Numbered from the stretch's first letter, positions 54,446 to 63,971 are shown. The stretch: 64,000 nt of DNA from Nostoc sp. HK-01 (GCA_003990705.1 AP018318.1:682001-746000); one strand, 5' to 3'. The notes: generated by a model from the letters alone, not told the origin. Translations and numbers: made by a program.

Positions 54446-55099
54446 TTACGCCTTTTTGGTCGGTGCAGTTGCAACATGGGCTTCGACAATTGTCTGCGAC
54501 ACTTTGGGAATAAACCAGTTGACATCACTGGCTGGGAGAATTGTAGCGCCAACTTGATTAAATTCAATTGCCCCAGTATCAGCATTTGTCTTGAGAACTA
54601 AGTTTGTTCCATTCGGAACCTTCAGTACAACATCACCCACAAATTCTTGACCAGGACGGTCAGGATTTAAAGCTACAGCATTTACATCTGCGGGTAGATA
54701 GATACCTTTGCAATTCCATCTATCTTGAGTTGTCGCGCCATCAGCTAAAAAATAAAGTGCTGCTCCTTTTGAATATTCATCATCATCTAAATTTGGTTCT
54801 GGCCCGTAGATAGCTATAGTTTTCCCTGTTTGATTGGTGCATTGTCCCCAGTCAATTCCTGACTCAAAAGCGTATTTTTGTAATTCTAATTCATTGATTT
54901 TTTGGTCAATTTGTTCTGGTGTGTAACCTTCTAACTGCTCTTGTGTTGCTTTTGCAGAACGAAATTGATCTAGCTCTTTAGTCAGATTTATATAATCAGG
55001 ATTTTTGCTAACTTTTGGGCGATCGGCTAAAGCAGGTGGAGCGAATACTAAACTTACAAATAATATAACTGTCAGCAAAAAGTATTTAAATCTTTTCAT
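54446..55099 (-). CDS. secreted hypothetical protein
   Basis: The 217-residue protein has a signal peptide (YFLLTVILFVSLVFAPPALA). Two cysteines (WGQCTN and RWNCKG) could form a disulphide. No family is recognised. The middle (IAIYGPEPNLDDDEYSKGAA) and the C-terminal DVVLKVPNGTNLVLKTNADT look like beta-rich periplasmic sequence. The function is unknown. Confidence 0.75.
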   Translation of the reverse strand: MKRFKYFLLTVILFVSLVFAPPALADRPKVSKNPDYINLTKELDQFRSAKATQEQLEGYTPEQIDQKINELELQKYAFESGIDWGQCTNQTGKTIAIYGPEPNLDDDEYSKGAALYFLADGATTQDRWNCKGIYLPADVNAVALNPDRPGQEFVGDVVLKVPNGTNLVLKTNADTGAIEFNQVGATILPASDVNWFIPKVSQTIVEAHVATAPTKKA

Positions 55100-55718
55100 A
55101 TCTATGTACCCATTTTTACAAAATTGCAGCTTATGACTATCTCAACCATCTTGTCAATATTCTCATCAGCTATCAAAGTTAAATTTTTGATAAGAAATAC
55201 CGAATTTTGAATTTATTAGCTTGTTTTTCTGGCTAATTACTGCATATCAACTAGACAAATTTATCATTCTGTTTTTGAGAATCTCATGTTTTGGTACTGT
55301 TTCCTAATTTATCTTTATATTTTCTTTAGATATGTCATAACCTCATAACTTCAGGCGCTAAATGGCACTTATTCCGATGATGTTTGTGGGTATTTTTCTG
55401 CACAATCAGCAAGAGAACTTCTGCGGCAATTAAAGTACAAAATCTCTCATATATCCATGTAGATTCAGGGATTTGCTCAAATTAATAAATGATTAAATTT
55501 AATTTTTTTGTCTACTTGATTGTAGAAAATACATAGGGTAGTATTAAATCTATCTTGAGAAATAAAACTAACGATAGGCGCTGCCCATTGATAGATATAT
55601 CGATATCTGTAATTAAAACTTAGGGCTTGTTTCTTAGTATGATTCAACTAAAAACTCTCTCCTAATTTGTTATAAAAACTATCGTTTATGCGCCATTCGC
55701 CAAACTAAAACTTGCAAG
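55100..55718. other. 619-bp region without a supported gene
   Basis: AT-rich spacer between the divergent secreted-protein and permease genes. I see no open frame of credible composition, no strong hairpin and no RNA gene. Promoters for both flanking genes are expected here. Confidence 0.5.
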
Positions 55719-57176
55719 ATGAACAAGGAAATTTCTTCTCATCAGAGTCTTCATGGTTTAAAACCAGAATGTCTTTCTTTTACGGAAGTTCTAGCGCAAT
55801 CTTTTGCGGTAATTGCACCAACAACAATTCCCGCATCTAATATTGGCTTAATCGTTGCACTTTCCGGAAGCGGCACTTGGCTCAGTTTTTTGATTGGCTT
55901 AATTGGACTATTATTTGTCAGTATTAATATCAATCAATTTGCTAGTCGGACGGCATCTCCAGGTTCACTTTATTCCTACATCACTAAAGGTTTAGGTGCA
56001 ACAGCCGGAGTAGTTTGTGGCTGGAGTTTAGTACTGGCTTATTTATTCACTGGCATGTCTGTTCTTTGCGGTTTTGCCAATTTTAGTGGTGTTTTAATTG
56101 GGCATTTGGGCATTCATCCTTCAAGTATTACATTACTGGCGATCGGTGCAGGAATTTCTTGGTATGCCGCTTATAAAGATATCCAACTTTCTGCTGTCGC
56201 TATGCTGTGGATGGAAGGTATATCAATTGTTTTAATTGCTGTGTTGTGCATAATTATCTGGGCGCACAAAGGTTTTGCGTTGGATATGTCCCAGTTAACT
56301 TTGACTGGTGCGACTCCAGGTAGCGTAGCTACAGGACTGGTTTTGGTGATGTTTGCGTTCTCTGGCTTTGAAAGTGCCACATCTTTGGGTGATGAAGCCA
56401 AAAATCCCCTGCGAACCATCCCAAAATCGGTAATGGGTAGTGTGATTTTGGCTGGGTTGTTTTATATTTGTACAACTTATATAGAAGTGTTGGGATTCAA
56501 CGGCGCTGGCGTATCTATTACCAACACAGAAGAACCTTTGGGTTTTTTATCCCGACAGGCGGGAGTAGGTTTCTTGGGTGAATTAGTAGGTTTGGGTGCG
56601 TTATTTAGCTTCTTTGCTTGCATTTTAGGCAGTATCAACCCCGCCTCTAGAGTATTCTTTTTGATGGCGCGTCATGGTTTATTTCATTCATCTTTAGGTA
56701 CGGCGCACTCAGCTAATAAAACACCTCATGTTGCAGTCACAATGTGTTCTTTGATGACATTCCTCGTACCGGCGGGGATGTCATTATTTAATATCAAATT
56801 ATTCGAGTGTATGGGATACTTGGGGGCTATTTGTAGCTATGGGTTCTTGAGTGTTTATATCTTGATTTCTATTGCTGCACCTGTTTATCTATATAAAATC
56901 AACCAACTGCGCCGCCGAGATATAGTGTTTTCTATTCTTGGCGTTGGCTTTATGATGATTCCGGTTTTGGGTAGTGTTGGCATTCCTGGTAGCAGCCTCT
57001 TCCCAGTTCCTGAAGCACCATATAATGCTTTTCCCTACTTATTTTTGATGTACATAGTCGCTACGAGTGGCTGGTTCATTGTCAAAAGAAGACGTTCTCC
57101 CCATTTAGTTGCAGGAATGCACCGAGGAATTGAAGAAATTCACGCCCGATTTAGCGATCGCAGCAAAATTCCTTAA
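55719..57176 (+). CDS. APC-superfamily amino acid permease
   Basis: The 485-residue integral membrane protein has about 12 hydrophobic segments. The APC hallmarks are present: a glycine-rich first segment (NIGLIVALSGSGTWLSFLIG), SRTASPGSLYSYITKGLGAT, and FAFSGFESATSLGDEAKNPL. Transport of an amino acid or polyamine across the inner membrane is likely, but substrate is not predictable by eye. The CadD-like gene follows 48 bp later on the same strand. Confidence 0.88.
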   Translation: MNKEISSHQSLHGLKPECLSFTEVLAQSFAVIAPTTIPASNIGLIVALSGSGTWLSFLIGLIGLLFVSININQFASRTASPGSLYSYITKGLGATAGVVCGWSLVLAYLFTGMSVLCGFANFSGVLIGHLGIHPSSITLLAIGAGISWYAAYKDIQLSAVAMLWMEGISIVLIAVLCIIIWAHKGFALDMSQLTLTGATPGSVATGLVLVMFAFSGFESATSLGDEAKNPLRTIPKSVMGSVILAGLFYICTTYIEVLGFNGAGVSITNTEEPLGFLSRQAGVGFLGELVGLGALFSFFACILGSINPASRVFFLMARHGLFHSSLGTAHSANKTPHVAVTMCSLMTFLVPAGMSLFNIKLFECMGYLGAICSYGFLSVYILISIAAPVYLYKINQLRRRDIVFSILGVGFMMIPVLGSVGIPGSSLFPVPEAPYNAFPYLFLMYIVATSGWFIVKRRRSPHLVAGMHRGIEEIHARFSDRSKIP

Positions 57177-57224
57177 GTTTTTGCATCTTTTAATTACAAA
57201 AATTCTGAATTGATTTAAATTGAT

Positions 57225-57860
57225 ATGAACGGGTTAGTTACCACAATTAGTACCGGGGCATTTGCCTTTAGCGCCACAAATATCGACGATTTAGTGATAT
57301 TAACGCTATTTTTTTCCCAGATTAACGCTAGGTTTCGCCGTTGGCAAATCATTGCCGGACAGTATCTTGGTTTTACCGCACTGGTAATGGCCAGTCTGCC
57401 AGGTTTTTTTGGTGGCTTAATCCTACCACGTCCTTGGATTGGATTATTTGGCTTAGTTCCCATTGCTATTGGCATCAAGTGTTTGTTGAATCAAACAGAA
57501 GATGAATCAGCAGCCGTTGAACCCCAAACAGAAACATCATCAGACACTTTTTTAACCAAATTATTCAATTTACAAACTTACAGTGTCGCCGCGGTGACGT
57601 TTGCTAATGGTACTGACAACATTAGTATTTATGTACCTTTGTTCGCCAGCACCACTTGGGAAAGTTTGTTGGTAATTTTGGGTGTGTTTTTTACCTTGGT
57701 GGGATGTTTGTGTTACTTAGCTAATAAATTAACTAACCAAACTGCGATCACTAACTTATTAACTCGTTATGGGAATAATTTTATGCCTTTTGTTCTCATG
57801 GGATTAGGCGCTTTTATCGTTATCGATAGTGGTAGCTTAACGTTATTAAATTTATCTTAA
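57225..57860 (+). CDS. CadD-like cadmium resistance transporter family protein
   Basis: The 211-residue protein has five or six membrane segments. It matches the CadD family pattern: SATNIDDLVILTLFFSQ at the N-terminus, IIAGQYLGFTALV, GLFGLVPIAIGIKCLL, and VTFANGTDNISIYVPLFA. Members were linked to cadmium resistance in staphylococci, but many homologues have no tested metal. In this setting a general cation or osmolyte role is equally possible. It lies between the APC permease and the TauE gene. Confidence 0.82.
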   Translation: MNGLVTTISTGAFAFSATNIDDLVILTLFFSQINARFRRWQIIAGQYLGFTALVMASLPGFFGGLILPRPWIGLFGLVPIAIGIKCLLNQTEDESAAVEPQTETSSDTFLTKLFNLQTYSVAAVTFANGTDNISIYVPLFASTTWESLLVILGVFFTLVGCLCYLANKLTNQTAITNLLTRYGNNFMPFVLMGLGAFIVIDSGSLTLLNLS

Positions 57861-57933
57861 ATAAAACCCAATCAGCAGGAGATTCATTCGCAAAATATCT
57901 CAAGATTTCCACATATCAATAGAGGTATGAGAT

Positions 57934-58770
57934 TTGAACATACTAGAATTTTCTCTACTAGTTTGGCTTGGCTCATTTAGTGCTGGCTTTGTTGGTGCGT
58001 TGACTGGTTTAGGTGGCGGAGTTGTCATTGTTCCCCTATTAACTTCAGTCTTTGGCGTAGATATTCGCTACGCTGTTGGTGCTTCATTGGTGTCTGTAAT
58101 TGCTACTTCTTTAGGTGCAGCCTCAACATATATCAAAAAAGGCTACACCAACTTGCGCTTAGGAATGTTTTTAGAAGTTGCAACCACAATTGGGGCAATT
58201 ATTGGTGCGATGATTGCGGTGTTTGTCTCAGTAAAAATGCTAACAATTGTTTTGGCGATCGTCTTGATATATTCTGCATATCTTTCACAACGCCCAAGAA
58301 TTGAAATTGATCAAAATCAACCCGCAGATCCCTTAGCAAATTATTTCCACCTTAATGGTACTTATCCCACTCCAGATGGCTTGATGTCTTACCAAGTTCA
58401 TTCAGTACCAGCAGGTTTTAGTGTCATGTTTATTGCTGGAATATTGTCGGGATTACTGGGTATTGGTTCAGGCGCATTCAAGGTACTAGCAATGGATCAA
58501 GCCATGCGTATACCGTTTAAAGTTTCAACCACTACTAGCAATTTTATGATTGGTGTCACCGCTGCCGCATCAGCCGGCGTTTATTTAGCCAGAGGTTACA
58601 TCGATCCGGGATTATCAATGCCGGTAATGTTAGGAGTATTACCTGGCGCTTTTTTAGGAGCAAAAGTACTCATAGGTGCTAAAACACAAATTTTGCGAAT
58701 TATTTTCAGTCTAGTGCTGGTGGTAATGGCTTTTAAAATGGTCTACAACAGTCTAATAGGGGGGCTGTAA
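57934..58770 (+). CDS. TauE/SafE-family sulfite exporter-like permease
   Basis: The 278-residue protein shows two repeats of the TauE/SafE fold: GFVGALTGLGGGVVIVPLLT near the N-terminus and GILSGLLGIGSGAFKVLAMD near residue 168. It has about eight membrane segments. The family exports organosulfonates or sulfite in several bacteria, but the substrate here is unknown. The start is TTG 57934 with agaggt seven bases upstream. DUF1634 follows one base after the stop, a common pairing. Confidence 0.87.
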   Translation: MNILEFSLLVWLGSFSAGFVGALTGLGGGVVIVPLLTSVFGVDIRYAVGASLVSVIATSLGAASTYIKKGYTNLRLGMFLEVATTIGAIIGAMIAVFVSVKMLTIVLAIVLIYSAYLSQRPRIEIDQNQPADPLANYFHLNGTYPTPDGLMSYQVHSVPAGFSVMFIAGILSGLLGIGSGAFKVLAMDQAMRIPFKVSTTTSNFMIGVTAAASAGVYLARGYIDPGLSMPVMLGVLPGAFLGAKVLIGAKTQILRIIFSLVLVVMAFKMVYNSLIGGL

Positions 58771-58771
58771 A

Positions 58772-59311
58772 ATGTATAAGTATGAGGTTAATTCTAGTTT
58801 TCGTTGGCACTCATCAGCATCACCAGAAGCTGAAGTGGCAGCAATTACCTTACCACCAGCAGAACCAGATTCTGATATTCAACAATTAGAAGAACAACAC
58901 AATAGCAGTGAGATTAATGCCAGTCATATAGCCAGCAAAACCCCCAGTGAACAGCAATTAGAATATATACTCAGCAATCTTTTAAAGTATGGAGTATTAA
59001 TAGCTAGTTCTGTTGTTTTGTTAGGCGGTATTTTATATTTAATTCACCACGGTTCAGAGCCTGCGACATATCAAATTTTTCACGGTGAACCATCAGAGTT
59101 TCGTTCACCAAATGGTGTAATCAATGCAGTTTTATCTGGTAGCCGTCGCGGAATTATTCAATTAGGATTATTACTATTAATCGCCACCCCAATTTTACGT
59201 GTAATTATTTCTTTATTGGCTTTTACTATAAAGCGGGAATTAACTTATATAGTTGTCACTCTGTTGGTATTAGCTAGTTTAACTTATAGTTTGGTAGGAG
59301 CTTATTTTTAG
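58772..59311 (+). CDS. DUF1634 membrane protein
   Basis: The 179-residue protein has a polar 65-residue N-terminus and three membrane helices: YGVLIASSVVLLGGILYLI, GLLLLIATPILRVIISLL and ITYIVVTLLVLASLTYSL-like sequence at the end. The pattern, with the HGEPSEFRSP loop, fits DUF1634, which is usually found after a TauE-type gene, as here. It is probably a subunit or regulator of that permease, which is inference from repeated adjacency. Confidence 0.85.
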   Translation: MYKYEVNSSFRWHSSASPEAEVAAITLPPAEPDSDIQQLEEQHNSSEINASHIASKTPSEQQLEYILSNLLKYGVLIASSVVLLGGILYLIHHGSEPATYQIFHGEPSEFRSPNGVINAVLSGSRRGIIQLGLLLLIATPILRVIISLLAFTIKRELTYIVVTLLVLASLTYSLVGAYF

Positions 59312-59360
59312 CTCAATCAACTGCTTTTGTAATAAGTCTAAATTTAAATAAATGGAAATC

Positions 59361-59391
59361 TTGTGGTGCAGGCTATATGCTTGCACCACAA
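59361..59391. repeat. hairpin downstream of DUF1634 gene
   Basis: Arms ttgtggtgca and tgcaccacaa pair perfectly around an 11-base loop. No T-run follows, so termination is uncertain. It may be another dispersed palindrome. Confidence 0.5.
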
Positions 59392-59462
59392 TCTCCAGAG
59401 AGTTTATAACAGAAGAAAATTATCATAGGATTACTCTCGAAATCTGCTTAATTGATTTATGA

Positions 59463-59732
59463 TTAAGAATTGAGCAGTTCGTTAATTTGGGGGATGTTTT
59501 GCTGAATAGCCTTTGCCAAATAGTTTCTAATTAAGTCAATAGTTTCTACAGAAAAATTGCCGCCTAAAAGGACAAAAGCTAAACTCGCAACCCCGATAAC
59601 TAAGGCTAATACTCTACCAAAACAGCCTGGGTTAATTTCAATAAATCCTAATTTTGATTGCCCTAAGACAGAAATCACTAGAAAAACAATACCTAGGGTT
59701 AAAAAAATATTTGATAAAGTAAAATTTGCCAT
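59463..59732 (-). CDS. small membrane protein, hypothetical
   Basis: An 89-residue protein with two membrane helices (FLTLGIVFLVISVLGQ and VLALVIGVASLAFVLLGG), separated by a short loop, and a soluble amphipathic tail (IRNYLAKAIQQNIPQINELL). I recognise no named family, but its composition is that of a genuine small inner-membrane protein. It is convergent with the DUF1634 gene. Confidence 0.65.
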   Translation of the reverse strand: MANFTLSNIFLTLGIVFLVISVLGQSKLGFIEINPGCFGRVLALVIGVASLAFVLLGGNFSVETIDLIRNYLAKAIQQNIPQINELLNS

Positions 59733-60035
59733 TTTAATTTAGTCAATTACCACTTATTCAAATATCTTTATTATAGTCATTATTAATCTAAGTTGCTGTT
59801 ATAAATACTGACGAAAGTTAGAATTTAATTGGCTGGATACCTCTACCCAAAGATGTGAATGGGGAAGCGATCGCCATACCTCCACCTTTCTCCGCACTTG
59901 CTCATGTAGTAAGCGTATATTAACTGCTGACTACCTAACTTACCCAGCAATATTACAAGAATATTAAGATTTTGGTAGACTTTATGTCTAGTTTGCGTTT
60001 AAAATACACTAAGCCGACAGGAATAGTGTGTATTT
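59733..60035. other. 303-bp intergenic region
   Basis: Spacer between divergently transcribed small membrane-protein genes. It contains one HIP1 octamer (near 59867) and no frame or hairpin that I can support. Confidence 0.4.
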
Positions 60036-60497
60036 ATGGAAAGCGCCCAAAAAGCTAGTCAAGAGTTGAGTTTAGCAGTAAATACAGCCCCAGAGCGATC
60101 GCCACAGACTGTTCCTCACGAATCCCCAAAAAATATTTTCAAAAAGCTCAGAGGTGGATTCTTGCTGGTTTTGGGATATTTATTATCCCCTTTATGTTGG
60201 TGGAATGACCTTTTATTCAATTTACCCATTGCTTACTTTTTTGGGTACTTATGTAGTTTACTTTCCCCAAAATTACTCATACCTTGTTCAATTTTAGGTT
60301 ACTGGCTCTCTAATGTTGTGGGAATCCTGTTGATGCAATATGGTTCTAAGGATATCTTTCAACAAGATTCTCAAGAACGTAATCTCAAAAAAGAACTGTT
60401 ATCGGGTTTAGTTTCTTCAACAATTTATACTATCGTCATTATTTTATTGATTCAGTTGAAGATTCTGGAAGCTCCTGTATTATTCGCCAAGAGTTAA
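60036..60497 (+). CDS. hypothetical membrane protein
   Basis: A 153-residue protein with a polar N-terminal 40 residues followed by three or four hydrophobic segments (FLLVLGYLLSPLCWWNDLLF, AYFFGYLCSLL, LIPCSILGYWLSNVVGILLM, TIYTIVIILLIQL). No family is recognised. The sequence between them is short, so most of the protein lies in the membrane. Confidence 0.65.
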   Translation: MESAQKASQELSLAVNTAPERSPQTVPHESPKNIFKKLRGGFLLVLGYLLSPLCWWNDLLFNLPIAYFFGYLCSLLSPKLLIPCSILGYWLSNVVGILLMQYGSKDIFQQDSQERNLKKELLSGLVSSTIYTIVIILLIQLKILEAPVLFAKS

Positions 60498-60554
60498 TAG
60501 TTGGTTATAGTGCAGAACTCAGGAGTCAGATTCTGAATGATAACTCCTGAGTTC

Positions 60555-61361
60555 TTATTTATAAGCTTTAATTAATTCACTAAAATCCCAGATTTTAGGA
60601 TTTTCTTTACCAATGACTAAGGGTAACTTACCATTCCATCTTTCAATGGCTTGTTTTTGTAGTAACTCTGTTGTTAAACCATCACGTAGTAATCTATAAG
60701 TTTCAGCCTCGCCTTTGGCTAAATTCACTTTCGCCTCAGCTTCTTTTACTGCTTTCAAAGCCAGAAATTCGGCTCGTTTGGCTTCTTGTTCCGCAATTTG
60801 CTTTGCTTCTACCGCCTCACCAAAGCGCTCAGAAAAATGAACATGAACTAAAGAAATATCATTCACTGCAATATGATAACTACGTAAACGCGTAGTTAAC
60901 GCTGTGTCTAGCCCTAATTTGACTGCTCCTCTTTTAGTAATAATTTCTTCCGCCGTATATTGAGAAATAATCGATTTGATTACTTCTTCAACTGCTGGGT
61001 TAATGATTCGAGTAATTACATTTTCTTTATTACCAATCTGTTGAAAAATAATATTAACTTCTTCTGGGATGAGATGCCAATTCAGTGCGACATCAGTGAA
61101 AACATCTTGTAAATCTTTAGCCGCAGCTTCAGTAGATATTTCCTGTTTCTGCACACGGATACTTAACTTTTCTACTGTATTGACTATCGGGATAATTAAA
61201 TGAAGTCCTTCGCCTAATATTTGCTCTTGCACTTCGCCAAACTTCATTAATACGCCACGTTCCCCTGCGTTAACTATCACGCAAGGGGTGAGAAAAATAG
61301 TAATTAAACATAAAAGTGCTGTCAATTTACCAGCATTATTAAAAGATTTATTGTTTTTCAT
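60555..61361 (-). CDS. prohibitin-family (SPFH) protein
   Basis: The 268-residue SPFH protein has an N-terminal membrane anchor (LTALLCLITIFLTPCVIV). The prohibitin core follows: GERGVLMKFGEVQEQILGEG, HLIIPIVNTVEKLSIRVQKQ, and ISQYTAEEIITKRGAVKLGL. An alanine- and glutamate-rich coiled coil (AKQIAEQEAKRAEFLALKAV) comes next. Prohibitins form ring-shaped membrane assemblies that shield proteases and organise membrane domains. In cyanobacteria they are reported in both cytoplasmic and thylakoid membranes. The gene is alone on its strand here. Confidence 0.9.
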   Translation of the reverse strand: MKNNKSFNNAGKLTALLCLITIFLTPCVIVNAGERGVLMKFGEVQEQILGEGLHLIIPIVNTVEKLSIRVQKQEISTEAAAKDLQDVFTDVALNWHLIPEEVNIIFQQIGNKENVITRIINPAVEEVIKSIISQYTAEEIITKRGAVKLGLDTALTTRLRSYHIAVNDISLVHVHFSERFGEAVEAKQIAEQEAKRAEFLALKAVKEAEAKVNLAKGEAETYRLLRDGLTTELLQKQAIERWNGKLPLVIGKENPKIWDFSELIKAYK

Positions 61362-61622
61362 TGTCGTGTGTCAAATTCACTAGTACTAAAAGGCTGAAAT
61401 AAAGAAATCCGTATAGTCAGCTTTTCAGCAATTTATAATAGGTGCTTGATTTAGGCTATGTTGTACTAGCTTAAAAAATATTACAGGATATCTGCGATCG
61501 CCAACAGCAAGCCCAATAAATACGGCATATTTTCAATCAGGGAAAGGTAGAGAGGCTATTTTTCTCCTGAATTCTAACTCCCTTCGGCTGAGGCTCACGG
61601 CGAAGGCTGAATTCTAAGGTAT

Positions 61623-61976
61623 GTGTTTCAGTCCACATCAGCTATCATGCAATCTGTCTACCCTATTAGTAAACTAGTAGAGTTATTTGGTTATGGGGAT
61701 GGAAAAATGAGAATTTGGCTGGCTTGCTTTGTGCTACTATTCGCCTTGGCAGAACTGTTTGACTGGTTACAAGAATTTTCTCTACCATTGCCGATTTATA
61801 TTTTAGGCGGAGCGTTTTTAGCAGTTGCTTCTAATTATGACAAAATTGTGGGTTCTTACTTCAGTGACACATCAATTGCTGCATCACTAGAAACATCACA
61901 GCTAGATGCGCCCACTCAACCCCTCGCCTCAATTTCTGCGGTTGAGGATATACAGAAATCGGAACAACAGGTTTAG
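61623..61976 (+). CDS. hypothetical membrane protein
   Basis: A 117-residue protein with two hydrophobic stretches (WLACFVLLFALAELFDWL and LPIYILGGAFLAVASNY) and a polar Ser/Thr-rich tail. It is not a family I can name. The start at GTG 61623 is uncertain, as ATG 61647 gives MQSVYPISKLVELFGYG and may be the true N-terminus. The last 4 bp overlap the 3' end of the convergent Lin0512 gene. Confidence 0.6.
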   Translation: MFQSTSAIMQSVYPISKLVELFGYGDGKMRIWLACFVLLFALAELFDWLQEFSLPLPIYILGGAFLAVASNYDKIVGSYFSDTSIAASLETSQLDAPTQPLASISAVEDIQKSEQQV

Positions 61977-62338
61977 TCAGTTTCGATCAGAACTGTCACC
62001 GCAGCGATCGCAATTAACATTTCATCGTTTTTATCATTGAGCGAGGGAATCGCCCTTCCTTCCACCACCATTCCCCCAGATTCAACAGTGATAGTTTTGC
62101 GTCCAAAAGGTAATACTGCAAGAACCTCATCTGTTCTCACTTGTTCGGGATAGGGTACTGCTATTTGAACTTCAACAATCATCTCATTAGGATCATTCAA
62201 CCCAGCCACTTCCCAAACTCCTGGTAAAGCATTATGAGCGATCGCATTTCGGACTGCTCTCGCAGCTGCTACAGTTGGTTCCTGTCCATGCTGATCTACA
62301 CCCATCCCCATCTCAATTACTAAGCGTTTACGTACCAT
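61973..62338 (-). CDS. Lin0512 family protein
   Basis: The 121-residue protein follows the Lin0512 pattern: KRLVIEMGMGVDQHGQEPTV, AAARAVRNAIAHNALPG, AVPYPEQVRTDEVLAVLPFG, and a C-terminal VESGGMVVEGRAIPSLND. The family is ring-forming and of unknown function. I start at the ATG 62338 (MVRKRLVIEM), because aggagg lies five bases upstream. A GTG at 62344 falls inside that Shine-Dalgarno and is unlikely. Confidence 0.9.
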   Translation of the reverse strand: MVRKRLVIEMGMGVDQHGQEPTVAAARAVRNAIAHNALPGVWEVAGLNDPNEMIVEVQIAVPYPEQVRTDEVLAVLPFGRKTITVESGGMVVEGRAIPSLNDKNDEMLIAIAAVTVLIETD

Positions 62339-62523
62339 AGCCACCTCCTGGACAATAACTCACACCAAATTGAACAATAATTACGCTTAAATGAGGGTGA
62401 AGGGGCAAAATCAAGTCAAAAGTCAAAAATTCTCTTACTTTTGAATTTTGGCTTCCCCGTAGCGAACCCTCTCACCCTTAAACCCCCTCACCCTTAAAAA
62501 ACAACCTCTGTGGGTAATTCCTG

Positions 62524-63033
62524 TTAAGGACAAAACAAAGTATCACGGGTGTCCCGTCCTGTAGTGGGATTAGTACCCTTAGCCAACTTACATAACTTTT
62601 TTTGTTCATCTGGGCGTAGCAGGACATCAGTAAAATCTGCTCCGTCAATAATTGCACCATCAAATTTGGCATTAGCTGCAAACGCACCTTCTAAAACTGC
62701 ATTAGTCAAATCTGCTTTAATCAGACGGGCTGAGTCTAAAGTAGCATTTGACAAATCAGTTCCCTGTAGATTGGCTGACTCCAAATTAGCAGCAAAGAAA
62801 CTCACACCACGCAAGTTACTATTGCTAAAGTTACTTTGACGGAGATTAGCTTTGGTAAAGCTAGAATCTGTTAAATCACGTCCAGAAAAATCAGCATCTA
62901 TTAATATTTCTTTGTTGTATTCGAGTGCTAAAGCTGTTGGCGTATAAGTAAAATTAGCTGTGATGCTAAAAACTGCCCACAGCAATACACTGAGTATGCT
63001 TGCCCAAATGCGATCGCTTAACCTAGAATTCAT
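62524..63033 (-). CDS. exported pentapeptide-repeat protein
   Basis: The approximately 169-residue protein has an N-terminal signal or anchor (WASILSVLLWAVFSITANFT) followed by about 13 pentapeptide repeats of the A(D/N)LxX type (DADFSGRDLTDSSFTKANLR and so on, residues 45-140). These fold as a right-handed quadrilateral helix. The tail has two cysteines (KKLCKLAKG and LFCP). Pentapeptide proteins are abundant in cyanobacteria, many in thylakoid lumen or periplasm. I start at ATG 63033, as the longer frame reaches into the divergent YraN gene. Confidence 0.87.
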   Translation of the reverse strand: MNSRLSDRIWASILSVLLWAVFSITANFTYTPTALALEYNKEILIDADFSGRDLTDSSFTKANLRQSNFSNSNLRGVSFFAANLESANLQGTDLSNATLDSARLIKADLTNAVLEGAFAANAKFDGAIIDGADFTDVLLRPDEQKKLCKLAKGTNPTTGRDTRDTLFCP

Positions 63034-63047
63034 CGTACTTTTAACCA

Positions 63048-63581
63048 ATGGCGAATCATCCTCCATCCCATTATCTCGATATTGGTCAACTAGGTGAAGA
63101 TTTAGTTACACAATGGTTACAGTCTAACGGTTGGTTGATTCTACATCGGCGCTTTTCTTGCCGTTGGGGAGAGATTGATATTATTGCTCAATATCCAGGG
63201 GGAGAAGAGAGTAAGGGTGCAGGGGTGCCAGGGAGCAGGGGTGCAGGGGTACAAGGGAGTATTGCACTCAGCACTCTACACTCTACACTCGCTTTTGTCG
63301 AGGTAAAAACACGCAGTCCAGGTAATTGGGATGCAGGCGGAAGAAACGCTATCACGCCGCAAAAACAGGCAAAACTATGGCGTACAGCCGAAATATTTTT
63401 AGCTCAATATCCCGACAAAGCTGATTATCCTTGTCGGTTTGATGTAGCTATTGTGAGTTATCAGCCAATATCTCAATTACAAACTCAGATCAAATCAGTT
63501 CAAGATGCTTTATTTAGTTCATCAGTTGCGGGATACAAATTTCATCTGCAAGAATATATCCCAGCAGCTTTTGATGCTTGA
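63048..63581 (+). CDS. YraN/UPF0102 family protein with in-frame repeat insert
   Basis: The 177-residue protein is an UPF0102 member with a nuclease-like PD-(D/E)XK core: LGEDLVTQWLQSNGWLILHR, WGEIDIIAQY, LAFVEVKTRSPGNWDAGGRN and a C-terminal CRFDVAIVSYQ. Between beta strands, residues about 53-78 (ESKGAGVPGSRGAGVQGSIA and on) are encoded by a repeated DNA tract and are not part of the family fold. Without this insert the protein would be about 150 residues. The role of YraN is not settled. Confidence 0.87.
   Translation: MANHPPSHYLDIGQLGEDLVTQWLQSNGWLILHRRFSCRWGEIDIIAQYPGGEESKGAGVPGSRGAGVQGSIALSTLHSTLAFVEVKTRSPGNWDAGGRNAITPQKQAKLWRTAEIFLAQYPDKADYPCRFDVAIVSYQPISQLQTQIKSVQDALFSSSVAGYKFHLQEYIPAAFDA
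63205..63292. repeat. repeat tract inside the YraN gene
   Basis: Copies of gggtgcagggg (63217, 63239) alternate with agggagcagg-type units and end in gcactcagcactctacactc-like sequence. The same boilerplate type occurs between genes in Nostoc. Here it keeps the frame and lies between the two halves of the enzyme core. Confidence 0.75.
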
Positions 63582-63677
63582 ATTGATTAAAGTGAGGGCG
63601 AATAATAATTGACAACAACTTAACTATCTTTGTCAGCAATTACAAATTCTTTGCAGTCGCCCTCACCATCAAAAGTT

Positions 63678-63971
63678 TCACGCTAAAGTTTCAGGACAGT
63701 AACCTAATCCACGAACAAACTGTTGGCGAAATGCTTCAATTTCTTCTCTTTCTGGGCTACCATGAGAAACTATCGCTACTTGATAGCGACGCATTACGTC
63801 TACAGGACACTGACCTGCTTCCAAACTCCAAAGTGCCATTTGCACACGCATAGGTGGCTCGTAGCAAATTCCTAATTCATTTAGGAAAGCCCGAAAGTCT
63901 CCATCCTGTTGCGCTGAGACTTGACCTTTAAGTTTGATCCTAACCACCCAGCCATCTATTTGATGAATCAC
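63678..63971 (-). CDS. hypothetical protein, possibly cut by the window end
   Basis: A 97-residue protein from GTG 63971: IHQIDGWVVRIKLKGQVSAQ, FLNELGICYEPPMRVQMALW, and a final VRGLGYCPETLA. It has two cysteines and no membrane segment. I recognise no named family. The frame stays open to the window edge (64000), so the true start may lie outside and the N-terminus is uncertain. Confidence 0.65.
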   Translation of the reverse strand: MIHQIDGWVVRIKLKGQVSAQQDGDFRAFLNELGICYEPPMRVQMALWSLEAGQCPVDVMRRYQVAIVSHGSPEREEIEAFRQQFVRGLGYCPETLA

